From: Sulfitobacter sp. DFL-14
Lineage (GTDB): Bacteria; Pseudomonadota; Alphaproteobacteria; Rhodobacterales; Rhodobacteraceae
Length of the DNA stretch: 64,000 bases
Direction: 5' to 3'
Assembly: GCF_003335585.1 (NCBI RefSeq)
Contig: NZ_QBFD01000022.1
Location: 427,468 to 491,467 of the forward strand
The notes beneath the pieces were generated by a model. That model ran no database searches and was not told the origin of the DNA. It was given only the letters and a program-made list of their open reading frames with translations. Made by a program: the position numbers and the translations under genes. The stretch's first letter is position 1; every line of letters begins with the position of its first letter. Below are positions 1 through 6,562 of the stretch, piece by piece.

Positions 1-719
1 CCGCGGTCCGTGATGTCGCCGACAAAGAAAGCTTTGCGGCCCTCTGGGTGACGGGCGCGGATCAGGTCTTCGGAACCGGCTTCGAACGGGTCGATTGCGT
101 ATCCGAGCTTTCCAAGCAGTTCGGTCAGCTCATCAAAGCAGCCGTGGATGTCACCGATAATGTCGAAAGGACCATGATCAGTGCGGTTGTCCGTCCAGAG
201 GGGTTCGCGGGTAATCTCCAGCGCGTCCACGTCCTCGGGCGATTTCATGATCTGGACCTGGCGAAAACCCTCTTTCTGCAAACCGCGCAAACCTTGTCTG
301 AGTGACCTGGCATGATTGCGCGCCACATGTTCACCAAAATCACGGTTGGGGCGATTTTGATTGCGTTCATGGCAAATCTTAGGGTCGATATCGAGGACCA
401 TCGCCACGGGCAGCGCATGATATTTGCGCGCCAGTTGCACAAGCTTTGCCCGATCTTCACGTTTCACTGATGTGGCATCAATGACCGTCATCAAGCGACG
501 TTTCAACCGAATGGCCGCCGTGTAATTGAGCAGGTCAAAAGCATCGCCAGTCGCCGCAAGATCGGTTTCGTCATCCGACACGATAGCGCGGCAAGCATCC
601 GAGGACACAATCTCGGTTTCCAGAAAGTGCTTGCGTGCAAAGCTGGACTTGCCCGAGCCTGTGGCGCCGATAAGAACAACGAGCGCAAAATCGGGGATGG
701 AGATTTTCTGACTCATCAT
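1..719 (-). CDS. pnkp: Polynucleotide kinase-phosphatase Pnkp (N-terminal part, cut by window edge)
   Basis: Bacterial Pnkp heals broken RNA ends: the kinase phosphorylates 5'-OH ends, the phosphatase removes 2',3'-cyclic or 3' phosphate, and a C-terminal ligase-like module seals. Visible here are 239 codons. They hold a P-loop kinase ([10 protein letters not shown] near residue 19, VIDAT near 80, ERNQNR near 115) and the start of a calcineurin-type phosphatase (DIIGDIHGC near 190, [10 protein letters not shown] at the edge). The ligase part must lie to the left of position 1. The ATG overlaps the stop of the upstream gene as ATGA; a second ATG follows directly, so the start is known to within one codon. 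It is the last visible gene of the minus-strand repair operon and is the usual partner of Hen1, which is encoded three genes upstream. Confidence 0.93.
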   Translation of the reverse strand, partial: MMSQKISIPDFALVVLIGATGSGKSSFARKHFLETEIVSSDACRAIVSDDETDLAATGDAFDLLNYTAAIRLKRRLMTVIDATSVKREDRAKLVQLARKYHALPVAMVLDIDPKICHERNQNRPNRDFGEHVARNHARSLRQGLRGLQKEGFRQVQIMKSPEDVDALEITREPLWTDNRTDHGPFDIIGDIHGCFDELTELLGKLGYAIDPFEAGSEDLIRARHPEGRKAFFVGDITDR

Positions 720-1291
720 GACTTCCAGTTTCCCAACTCTGCCGCCGCTGCCGATCGCAAAGGAGTCTTTCCAACTTTCTGAACTGAGTAGTCGCGTGAA
801 ATTGCTTCGAAGACCGAGTCGTGAAAGGCAATTGCAAAGTGGCGATATCCTTTAAACAGGCTGTCAGAATGATATTGATGAATTCGGTTTGCGCGACAAA
901 ATCGGCGCAATAGCTTTGAACCCACAACCTCTTTTGCGGTGTATGCATACAAGCCCAAACGACAAAGTGGATGCGCGCCAATCGCTTCTTCGTTAGGTGG
1001 CCCCAGCCGGTGCCAGAGAACGCCATTGAAACGAATGACTGCCGCAGGCTCTCCTTCGCTGGCTGTGTCAACCACCCTAACAGTCGCACCGTCCCAGTCG
1101 GGGTCAAACGTCTGCAGATAATAGAACAGGCTCACATTGTGCTCGTCGGCCACGATAAACGGCATAGGGGCCCCGCCTGCCATTGGTGGAATCCCGTCCA
1201 TGTCCAAGAGGTGTTCAGTCAAATCCTCTGCTGCAGTATCATCTGCTTGTTTCGGCTGTTGTTTGCCGAATAAAGTTCGCCAGTTGGCCAT
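716..1291 (-). CDS. Unknown protein in the RNA-repair operon (191 aa)
   Basis: I do not recognise this family. The protein is soluble, with no signal peptide or membrane segment. It has an acidic, proline-containing N-terminal 45 residues, then a central part containing [18 protein letters not shown], and a C-terminal part with a histidine-rich stretch (HQYHSD) and [13 protein letters not shown]. It starts immediately after the TAA of the nucleotidyltransferase gene (TAAATG) and its own stop overlaps the pnkp start, so translation of the three genes is probably coupled. The tight coupling suggests a role in RNA end repair, perhaps as a partner of Pnkp or of the nucleotidyltransferase; this is inference from position only. 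Confidence 0.75.
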   Translation of the reverse strand: MANWRTLFGKQQPKQADDTAAEDLTEHLLDMDGIPPMAGGAPMPFIVADEHNVSLFYYLQTFDPDWDGATVRVVDTASEGEPAAVIRFNGVLWHRLGPPNEEAIGAHPLCRLGLYAYTAKEVVGSKLLRRFCRANRIHQYHSDSLFKGYRHFAIAFHDSVFEAISRDYSVQKVGKTPLRSAAAAELGNWKS

Positions 1292-2104
1292 TTACAAATC
1301 TCTCTTCACAATCGTCCTCAACAACGCGTCACCCTCGCTCATCAGGTCCGGCCGTTCATCCTGTTTTGCCACGACTTCAGCCCAGGCGATCTGTTCATGT
1401 ATGAACGCATCAATCATCGGAATGCGTGCGCCATGTCCGATTTCCTTGGCAGCGGATTTCAGGACCAGCAGCCGTTCAATATGTCCGATGAGTTCCGGGG
1501 CCAGAGACTGTCCCTCGACCAGCGCCTGCAGGTTCATAGGCGGCTGAGCGCAAGGGTTTTGCCGGATCCATGAAATCGCCAGTGCGGGCCGCAGGATGTA
1601 GAAGTATTTCTTCAATGACACATCGGGGTTATCGCCGACATGCTTGTCCCACTGTTTCACGGCCAGGTTGCGATAGTGATGCAGGCAGGATTCACCAAAT
1701 GTCGTCTTGTCCGCAAATCGGATCAGACGGTCACAGACCGCATCATCCCAGCGATACCGGATCGGGCTCGACAGCCACTCCAGCATCACCGGATTGGGCT
1801 TGATCAACAGCCCAAGCGCCTTGCGAATGTCCCAGCCATTGATGTCCCACTCGCCTTCGACGGGCAGTTCAATCACATCACGGCCCGGTTCGATGCTCAA
1901 ATACCAGTCAGGCTGGCGGGCATAGATGAACCGCACATCATAATCGCTGTCAGGCGATGGAAAACCCCAGGCCCGGCTGCCACTTTCAATGGCAAAAAGG
2001 ATGCGCATATCGTGATCCGCTTCCAAAGCAGTCAGTTTGGATTGAATGATCGCTTCGATATCGGGCGCTACGGATGGGCAAAATTGAGGTAGGTTTTTAT
2101 TCAT
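1292..2104 (-). CDS. Predicted nucleotidyltransferase, DNA polymerase beta superfamily (COG3541/YcgL-like)
   Basis: The 270-aa protein has the nucleotidyltransferase signature near residues 40-60: ESGSRAWGFPSPDSDYDVRFIY, that is, a GS motif followed by a DxD metal site. The rest is helical and matches the layout of the COG3541 family, which is found in phages and in RNA-repair contexts. Such enzymes transfer nucleotides to RNA or protein; the substrate here is unknown. Its place between hen1 and pnkp suggests addition of nucleotides to a damaged RNA end, or modification of another repair factor. It lies 13 nt after the preceding gene and abuts the next one. The family is reasonably secure; the reaction is inferred. 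Confidence 0.82.
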   Translation of the reverse strand: MNKNLPQFCPSVAPDIEAIIQSKLTALEADHDMRILFAIESGSRAWGFPSPDSDYDVRFIYARQPDWYLSIEPGRDVIELPVEGEWDINGWDIRKALGLLIKPNPVMLEWLSSPIRYRWDDAVCDRLIRFADKTTFGESCLHHYRNLAVKQWDKHVGDNPDVSLKKYFYILRPALAISWIRQNPCAQPPMNLQALVEGQSLAPELIGHIERLLVLKSAAKEIGHGARIPMIDAFIHEQIAWAEVVAKQDERPDLMSEGDALLRTIVKRDL

Positions 2105-2117
2105 GCTCTCGGCACCT

Positions 2118-2801
2118 TCAATTGGCCTTCTTCGGAAAGACTAGGGCATCAAAGAGTACATTGATTTGTGCTTGCCGATAGTCGATGTCCTTTTCCTCCA
2201 GCCGAATAGCCCCGATCTTGGGGTCAATTCTCAGGAATGCCTGCCAATAGGCTTTGCTGGGACCATCGCTTTCATTGAATTCATCATAGGCAAGTTTGAT
2301 CGCTGAAAACTCCGAGAGCACATCGTGCTTCTCAGGAGAAAATGCTATTGAACTCAGGCTGACAGAGTTTGGCTGCCGGGTACCTAAGATGGGCTCGGGG
2401 CGAGTGCCAAAGTGGTCCGCCATATAGCGCACCAATCGTGCGGTTTCTTGCTCGCGGGCGACTATTTTCACACCATGCTCTATGAATCCCTCTGGATTAA
2501 TGTGAACTCCGTGAGGCAGGTCGTCAAAATACGCACGGGGGTAATTTGTTCTGTCCCTGAGTCCCCAGGGGTGCCAGCGTTTGATGTCCAGATCAAAACC
2601 AACTAGGTCGTCCTTGTAGACGCCCTGGCAGCAAAGAGTAAGGCGCTCGCCATTGGTGTCTTGATTCTCTACGGTAATGTTCGTGATCCCGAGGTTTAAA
2701 TTGATGTATTTGGGCACACCATCTTCCCAGTGAGCTTCTGCTTCACCGGCATCTTCCTCATCAAAGGAATATGGGTTGTGGATTGGGTCTTGAATGCGCA
2801 T
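2118..2801 (-). CDS. Unknown protein in the RNA-repair operon (227 aa)
   Basis: I do not recognise a domain. The protein is soluble and acidic, especially in the first 30 residues (FDEEDAGEAEAHWED). A beta-rich middle segment (YINLNLGITNITVENQD to LCCQGVYKDDLVGFDLDIKRW) is followed by a helical C-terminal half. No catalytic motif is evident. It starts 3 nt after the hen1 stop and ends 13 nt before the nucleotidyltransferase start, so it is co-transcribed with both. A structural or inhibitory partner is possible, but nothing in the sequence shows it. Confidence 0.72.
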   Translation of the reverse strand: MRIQDPIHNPYSFDEEDAGEAEAHWEDGVPKYINLNLGITNITVENQDTNGERLTLCCQGVYKDDLVGFDLDIKRWHPWGLRDRTNYPRAYFDDLPHGVHINPEGFIEHGVKIVAREQETARLVRYMADHFGTRPEPILGTRQPNSVSLSSIAFSPEKHDVLSEFSAIKLAYDEFNESDGPSKAYWQAFLRIDPKIGAIRLEEKDIDYRQAQINVLFDALVFPKKAN

Positions 2802-2804
2802 TTC

Positions 2805-4196
2805 TCAGTCCTCCTGTTTAAACACAGCCATCTGCGATGGACCGCCACGGGCGTCGTCAACCGGTCCCAAAGGCGTGAAACTGACGCTATAACCATGTTC
2901 ACCGGCCACCATATTGGCCCAGCTTTCGAATTCCGCTCGGGTCCACTCGAACCGGTGGTCCGGATGGCGCAGCTTGCCGGCCTTCAGACCTTCGAACAGC
3001 ACATTGTATTCCCGGTTGGGTGTCGTCATCACCACCATGTCGGGCCGGGCATCGGCAAAAAGCGACAGAGCGAGCGCCGACAAACGGTGCGGTTCGATAT
3101 GTTCGATCACCTCGACCAGTGTCGCGGCATCAAAGCCCTGCCAACGCCGGTCCTCATAGGTCAGGCTGCCCATCTGCAGCGTGACGCGCCCGGCCATGGC
3201 ATCCCCGGCCTGATGCAGCCACAGCTTGCGATGCGCCGCCTCCAGGGTTCTCACTGACGCATCCACGCCGACAATCCGCGCCAGACCGCGTTCCTTGATC
3301 AGCCGCGACATCAGCTTGCCTTCACCGCATCCCAGATCAAGGACCGAGGCGACATTGTTCTGCCTGAGCACCTCTGCCACCGTATCCAGCCGCAAGTCAT
3401 GCAGGCGCAAGGGCTTTTCAAGCTGCTCTTCAGGATTCAGCTCCGGGGTTTCTTCCGGCTCCTCTTCCTGAGGGGCCGTTTCCTCAAGCCGTGCAAGGGC
3501 CATGTTCAGCAATGACCTGCGATGTTTCAAGGCGCGGCGGGTGATGAGTTCCTTGTCCGGATGCCCGGACAACCATCCCTGGCCCTTCGCCAGAAGCTTG
3601 TCGATTTCTTCTTCGCTCACATAGTAGTGCTTGAAGTTATCCAGGACGGGGACCAACACATAAAGATGCTTGAGAACATCAGCGAGCCGCAATGTTGCGG
3701 ACAGACGCAGATCGACAACCTGCTCTTCGCCAATCTCTGACGGAGAGAGAATGGTATAGCCCAAAGGTTCGAACAGACGTTTGACCAGATCCAGATCGCC
3801 CGACAAAGCAACAGGCACGACACGGATCTCGAATGGCAGCGCACGGTCTGCCAAAGCCTGCCGGTCCTTCGATTTCCCGGCCATCGTCTGGGCAAAGGCA
3901 CGCCCCATCGCAACCGACAGAAATGAGCTTGCCACAAAGGGACGGTCATTCACATATTGCGCCAGCAGACCATCGCTGTGCTGGTTTTTCCCACGCACCA
4001 GGCCGACCGGATCGACATCGAGATAGATCACGGCTGTTGTGCGCCGCTGAGATTTTTCAGGGTAGCAAATCGTGATCTTACCGGCTGACGTATCGCGCCT
4101 GTGCATGTGGTCAGGATGCTTGTGCAGCAGGAAACCAAGATCACTGGCGGCGTAGTCGGAACCGTCGGATGCAGTAAGGGTAATTTCGATTTGCAT
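2805..4196 (-). CDS. hen1: Hen1: 3'-terminal RNA ribose 2'-O-methyltransferase
   Basis: Bacterial Hen1 methylates the 2'-OH at the 3' end of cleaved RNA before Pnkp seals it, so the repaired site resists a second cut by the same ribotoxin. The protein has 463 residues. The N-terminal half (to about 240) is the bacterial Hen1 N domain that supports the Pnkp ligase; it begins in the family style with LGFLLHKHPD. The C-terminal methyltransferase has a SAM motif (VLDLGCGEGKL near 320), the metal-binding EVIEHIEPHRL and TTPNREYN, and HRFEW. I chose the ATG at 4196 because the family starts there; an upstream in-frame ATG at 4295 would add 33 unrelated residues. A 135-bp gap separates it from rtcB. 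Confidence 0.93.
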   Translation of the reverse strand: MQIEITLTASDGSDYAASDLGFLLHKHPDHMHRRDTSAGKITICYPEKSQRRTTAVIYLDVDPVGLVRGKNQHSDGLLAQYVNDRPFVASSFLSVAMGRAFAQTMAGKSKDRQALADRALPFEIRVVPVALSGDLDLVKRLFEPLGYTILSPSEIGEEQVVDLRLSATLRLADVLKHLYVLVPVLDNFKHYYVSEEEIDKLLAKGQGWLSGHPDKELITRRALKHRRSLLNMALARLEETAPQEEEPEETPELNPEEQLEKPLRLHDLRLDTVAEVLRQNNVASVLDLGCGEGKLMSRLIKERGLARIVGVDASVRTLEAAHRKLWLHQAGDAMAGRVTLQMGSLTYEDRRWQGFDAATLVEVIEHIEPHRLSALALSLFADARPDMVVMTTPNREYNVLFEGLKAGKLRHPDHRFEWTRAEFESWANMVAGEHGYSVSFTPLGPVDDARGGPSQMAVFKQED

Positions 4197-4331
4197 AATG
4201 TGGTCAATCAAGAACGCATTGAAGTTTAAGGCATAAATTTTAGTTTGGCGGGTACAGGACAGCCGAATTCGAAGAGTGTGTGAATTCGAGCCCAACGCCC
4301 CCCATGCATGGATTGCAAAGGTCGCCAGTGA

Positions 4332-5747
4332 TTACCGGCGGCCTTTCTTCTTGTTCAGCCAGAACGGGGGCACATCCCCCGCCATGATGCAACCGTAAGG
4401 ATCGATATAGTCTTCGATCTCGGCCAGGTCGTAGGATTTGATCTGGGCCACAACATTGTCGGCGTTTTTGTAGCTCGACGGGAGTTCAGACGCATCCACG
4501 CCACCGGCATGAAAGCGCACGTCCAGACCTGTCGTTTCCGCCTTCAGCATTTGCTCAGGCGTGACCGATCCCATCCGGCGTTTATGCTCGGACCGCGAGA
4601 AGTTGCGCCCTGCACCATGCGGGGCGAACCCCAGCCCGTGACCCGCGTCCTTGCCACGCACAACAAGCACGGGTTCGGACATGTTCAGCGGAATGAGCGT
4701 GAGTCCTGTCGCATCCGATGCGTACCCATCCCAGGCCGGGGTCGCCCCCTTGCCGTGGTAATAGAGATCACCCCGCTTGAAGACGAAGTTGTGCTCGTTC
4801 CAGAACCGATCACCCACGTCGCCCAGGCGCGCGGCTTCGACCGTCGCCTGATGGATGGCGTTATGGTTGGCCTTGGTCCATTTGCGGATCAGTTGCAGTG
4901 CCTCCCAATAGTCGCGGCCTTCCTCGGTATCTGCCGGGATCCAGGCGTTCTGCCTGGCCGTTTCGGGCGACAATTCCTTGCGGAACTTTTCGGCCACATG
5001 CATTCCATGCTTGTAGAGAACCGCCCCCGGCCCGCGCGATCCATGATGGGTCACGATCGCCGTGCGGCCGGTCTTGCGCGAGCGACCGACAAACAGGAAG
5101 TGGTTTCCGTCACCTTGCGTGCCCATATGCTCCTGCGCCACGAGAAGGGATTTCGGGTTGTCCAGAAAGGGATTTTCCCGGAACGCATCCATCAGCTTCA
5201 TCGACGTGGTGAACCGCTGGCCCTGCGGTCGGCCACCGGGGCCGAAATGCGTCACCGACTGTGCCGCGTCCAGCACGGCCTTGGGATCAGCATTGCCGAG
5301 ATCGGTGATCATCACTGAACAGCAGATGTCAGCCGAATGCATCCCCGGATGGATCGCATTGCGCGCAGCCACCACGCCACCGACCGGGATCGTGCCGACA
5401 GGCCCGGCCGGGCAGGCATCCGGCATGATGGCGCCCGCTTCGATTGTGGGTGTACGCATCAGGGCGGTCATGGTTTCGCGGACTTTGGTGACGTTGTCCT
5501 CTTCGTCGGGGTGGCTCACGTCGATGTTTTCGTGAAACGCCACCTCACCGGGTGCGCGCAGATCCATCATCACTGGCGCGGGAGGAATCTCGCCCTCCAA
5601 GTCCTGACGGATACGGACAAGGCCAAACCCTTCGGCGCGCATTTCATTTGCGCGCTCCAGCAGTGCAGGGAATTGCTTGCCGGGGCGATGCCCCCATTCC
5701 TTCAGGTGCTCCCCTGTGACGGGGTAGTTCGTGTTTTCGTCACTCAT
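4332..5747 (-). CDS. rtcB: RNA-splicing/repair ligase RtcB
   Basis: RtcB joins RNA 2',3'-cyclic phosphate or 3'-phosphate ends directly to 5'-OH ends using GTP and Mn2+. The 471-aa protein has the full set of motifs: HSADICCSV (the Asp and Cys of the usual DIGC metal site are kept, although the Gly between them is Cys), GTQGDGNHFLFVG, THHGSRGPG, and HGAGRNFSRSEHKRR with the histidine that is guanylylated in RtcB. It should be active. It follows the Y-RNA/tRNA array; the leader just upstream of the ATG has a weak ribosome site (GAGATAG). RtcA is not present in the window. Having RtcB in one operon with Pnkp and Hen1 gives two chemically different ways to seal RNA. Confidence 0.94.
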   Translation of the reverse strand: MSDENTNYPVTGEHLKEWGHRPGKQFPALLERANEMRAEGFGLVRIRQDLEGEIPPAPVMMDLRAPGEVAFHENIDVSHPDEEDNVTKVRETMTALMRTPTIEAGAIMPDACPAGPVGTIPVGGVVAARNAIHPGMHSADICCSVMITDLGNADPKAVLDAAQSVTHFGPGGRPQGQRFTTSMKLMDAFRENPFLDNPKSLLVAQEHMGTQGDGNHFLFVGRSRKTGRTAIVTHHGSRGPGAVLYKHGMHVAEKFRKELSPETARQNAWIPADTEEGRDYWEALQLIRKWTKANHNAIHQATVEAARLGDVGDRFWNEHNFVFKRGDLYYHGKGATPAWDGYASDATGLTLIPLNMSEPVLVVRGKDAGHGLGFAPHGAGRNFSRSEHKRRMGSVTPEQMLKAETTGLDVRFHAGGVDASELPSSYKNADNVVAQIKSYDLAEIEDYIDPYGCIMAGDVPPFWLNKKKGRR

Positions 5748-5771
5748 CTTTCTATCTCACTCTAATGTCAG

Positions 5772-5927
5772 CCCCGGCGACAAGGGGGAAGAAACAACCC
5801 GGGACCCGCCCCGCATCCGAATGGGCGGATGCGTTTGCCGTCTGGGCGCCTGCAAGGAGGGGAGTTGAACCCGCTCGGTTTACCCCGGAAGGGTGGTGCA
5901 ATGTAGTTCCTTCGGCATTCGCCGGGG
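5772..5927 (-). ncRNA. Y-RNA-like element 5 (last before rtcB)
   Basis: Read on the minus strand, the ends CCCCGGCGA and TCGCCGGGG pair perfectly over 9 bp. An internal loop (ATGCC against CCCCTTG) follows, then a second helix GAAGGAAC with GTTTCTTC. Inside are a T-arm-like hairpin with loop TTCAACT on a GGG/CCC stem and a strong stem of GCATCCG with CGGATGC; no clear D arm is seen. The stem layout is shared by all five elements between rsr and rtcB and fits a Ro60-binding Y-RNA stem closing a tRNA-like module. The family assignment (YrlA-like) is inferred from structure and from the gene neighbours. Confidence 0.72.
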
Positions 5928-5940
5928 GTTTCTTGATCGT

Positions 5941-6069
5941 ATGGCGACAAGGGAGTGATGAAACGATTTGCCCGGTGCTCTGCATATTTGAGCTATACGC
6001 CGCATCGGCGCAACGTGGTCGCTAATCGCGCATCTCCGGGGTGGCTGTAGTTCCATCGGCATTCGCCAT
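5941..6069 (-). ncRNA. Y-RNA-like element 4
   Basis: On the minus strand, ATGGCGA pairs with TCGCCAT. After the ATGCC internal loop, GATGGAAC pairs with GTTTCATC. The inner module has a clear D-arm-like hairpin, TAGCTCAAATATGCAGAGCA, preceded by an acceptor-like stem TGCGCC with GGCGTA. A normal TTCRANY T loop is not evident, so the tRNA-like part is degenerate or different. It lies between the tRNA-Lys and element 5. Confidence 0.7.
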
Positions 6070-6093
6070 TTGTTTCCTTTCATTCGTTCCATT

Positions 6094-6168
6094 TGGTGTG
6101 CCCGGTGGGGATCGAACCCACGACGCACCGCTTAAAAGGCGGTTGCTCTACCACTGAGCTACGGGCGC
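6094..6168 (-). tRNA. tRNA-Lys (anticodon UUU), CCA encoded, embedded in the repair operon
   Basis: A complete 71-nt cloverleaf followed by A73 and an encoded CCA. Acceptor strands are GCGCCCG and CGGGCAC; all pairs form except C2 with A71. The D arm is GCTC/GAGC with a 7-nt loop. The anticodon arm is ACCGC, loop CTTTTAA, GCGGT, giving anticodon TTT. The variable loop has 5 nt, and the T arm is GTGGG, TTCGATC, CCCAC. Order is canonical, unlike the neighbouring Y-RNA-like elements. It could be a functional tRNA-Lys or a substrate, decoy or sensor for the repair system; position in the operon makes the second option worth testing. Confidence 0.87.
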
Positions 6169-6174
6169 AAATCC

Positions 6175-6323
6175 CGGCGACAAGGTGGTCGTTTTTGCAA
6201 GCAAAGAACGACCGTGGTGAAACGAACCTGCTCTACCTGACTGAGCTACACCGCCGAAGCGATGGCGGGATTCGAACCCGCGACACGGAGATTAACAATC
6301 TGTAGTTCCACCGGCATTCGCCG
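6175..6323 (-). ncRNA. Y-RNA-like element 3 with a circularly permuted tRNA-like module
   Basis: On the minus strand, CGGCGA pairs with TCGCCG. After the ATGCC loop, GGTGGAAC pairs with GTTTCACC. Between them, in order, are an anticodon-arm-like hairpin AGATTGTTAATCT (6289-6301), a T arm GCGGGTTCGAATCCCGC (6265-6281), an acceptor-like hairpin CATCGC-TTCG-GCGGTG (6249-6264), and a D arm TAGCTCAGTCAGGTAGAGCA (6229-6248). The 3' half of a tRNA thus precedes the 5' half, joined by a UUCG loop. An extra hairpin (GGTCGTT with AACGACC) sits in the 3' side. This matches the tRNA-mimic design known for bacterial YrlA RNAs. Confidence 0.82.
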
Positions 6324-6337
6324 AGCGTTGTTGTGGT

Positions 6338-6451
6338 GCAGCGACAAGGGGGAGATGGAACTTCTCTGCCAGAGCATCGGCGTTAACCGAAGTTGGGGAA
6401 TCGAACCCCAATCCTATGGTCGGATCATGTATTTCCATCAGCATTCGCCGC
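6338..6451 (-). ncRNA. Y-RNA-like element 2
   Basis: On the minus strand, GCGGCGA pairs with TCGCTGC (one G-U). The internal loop is ATGCT, and GATGGAA pairs with TTCCATC. Inside is a perfect T arm, TTGGGGTTCGATTCCCCAA (6393-6411), followed by an acceptor-like TCGG/CCGA stem and a short D-arm-like CTCT-GGC-AGAG hairpin. T arm precedes D arm, so the tRNA-like module is permuted as in element 3. Confidence 0.76.
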
Positions 6452-6479
6452 GATCTTCTCCTTCTTGTTCGTATCGTAT

Positions 6480-6556
6480 GGGTCAGGCGGAAAACTCTGA
6501 TTGTGAGACGGTGACATTACCTGAAAATGTAGTCCCACAGGCATTCCGCCTGACCC
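6480..6556 (-). ncRNA. Y-RNA-like element 1 (minimal, no tRNA-like module)
   Basis: It begins 6 nt after the stop codon of the Ro60 gene. On the minus strand GGGTCAGGCGG and CCGCCTGACCC form a perfect 11-bp closing helix. The conserved AATGCC follows, then TGTGGGAC pairs with GTCTCACA. Only about 20 nt remain in the apical loop, with no T or D arm. The length is 77 nt, about half that of the others. It keeps the part expected to bind Ro60 and lacks the effector part. Confidence 0.72.
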
Positions 6557-6562
6557 TTTGTT

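Noticed and set aside
4197..4331. A further tRNA or Y-RNA-like element between rtcB and hen1
   Set aside because: There is a GCTCGAATTC stretch and an inverted CGAATTC pair, but no closing helix, no AATGCC loop and no complete T or D arm.
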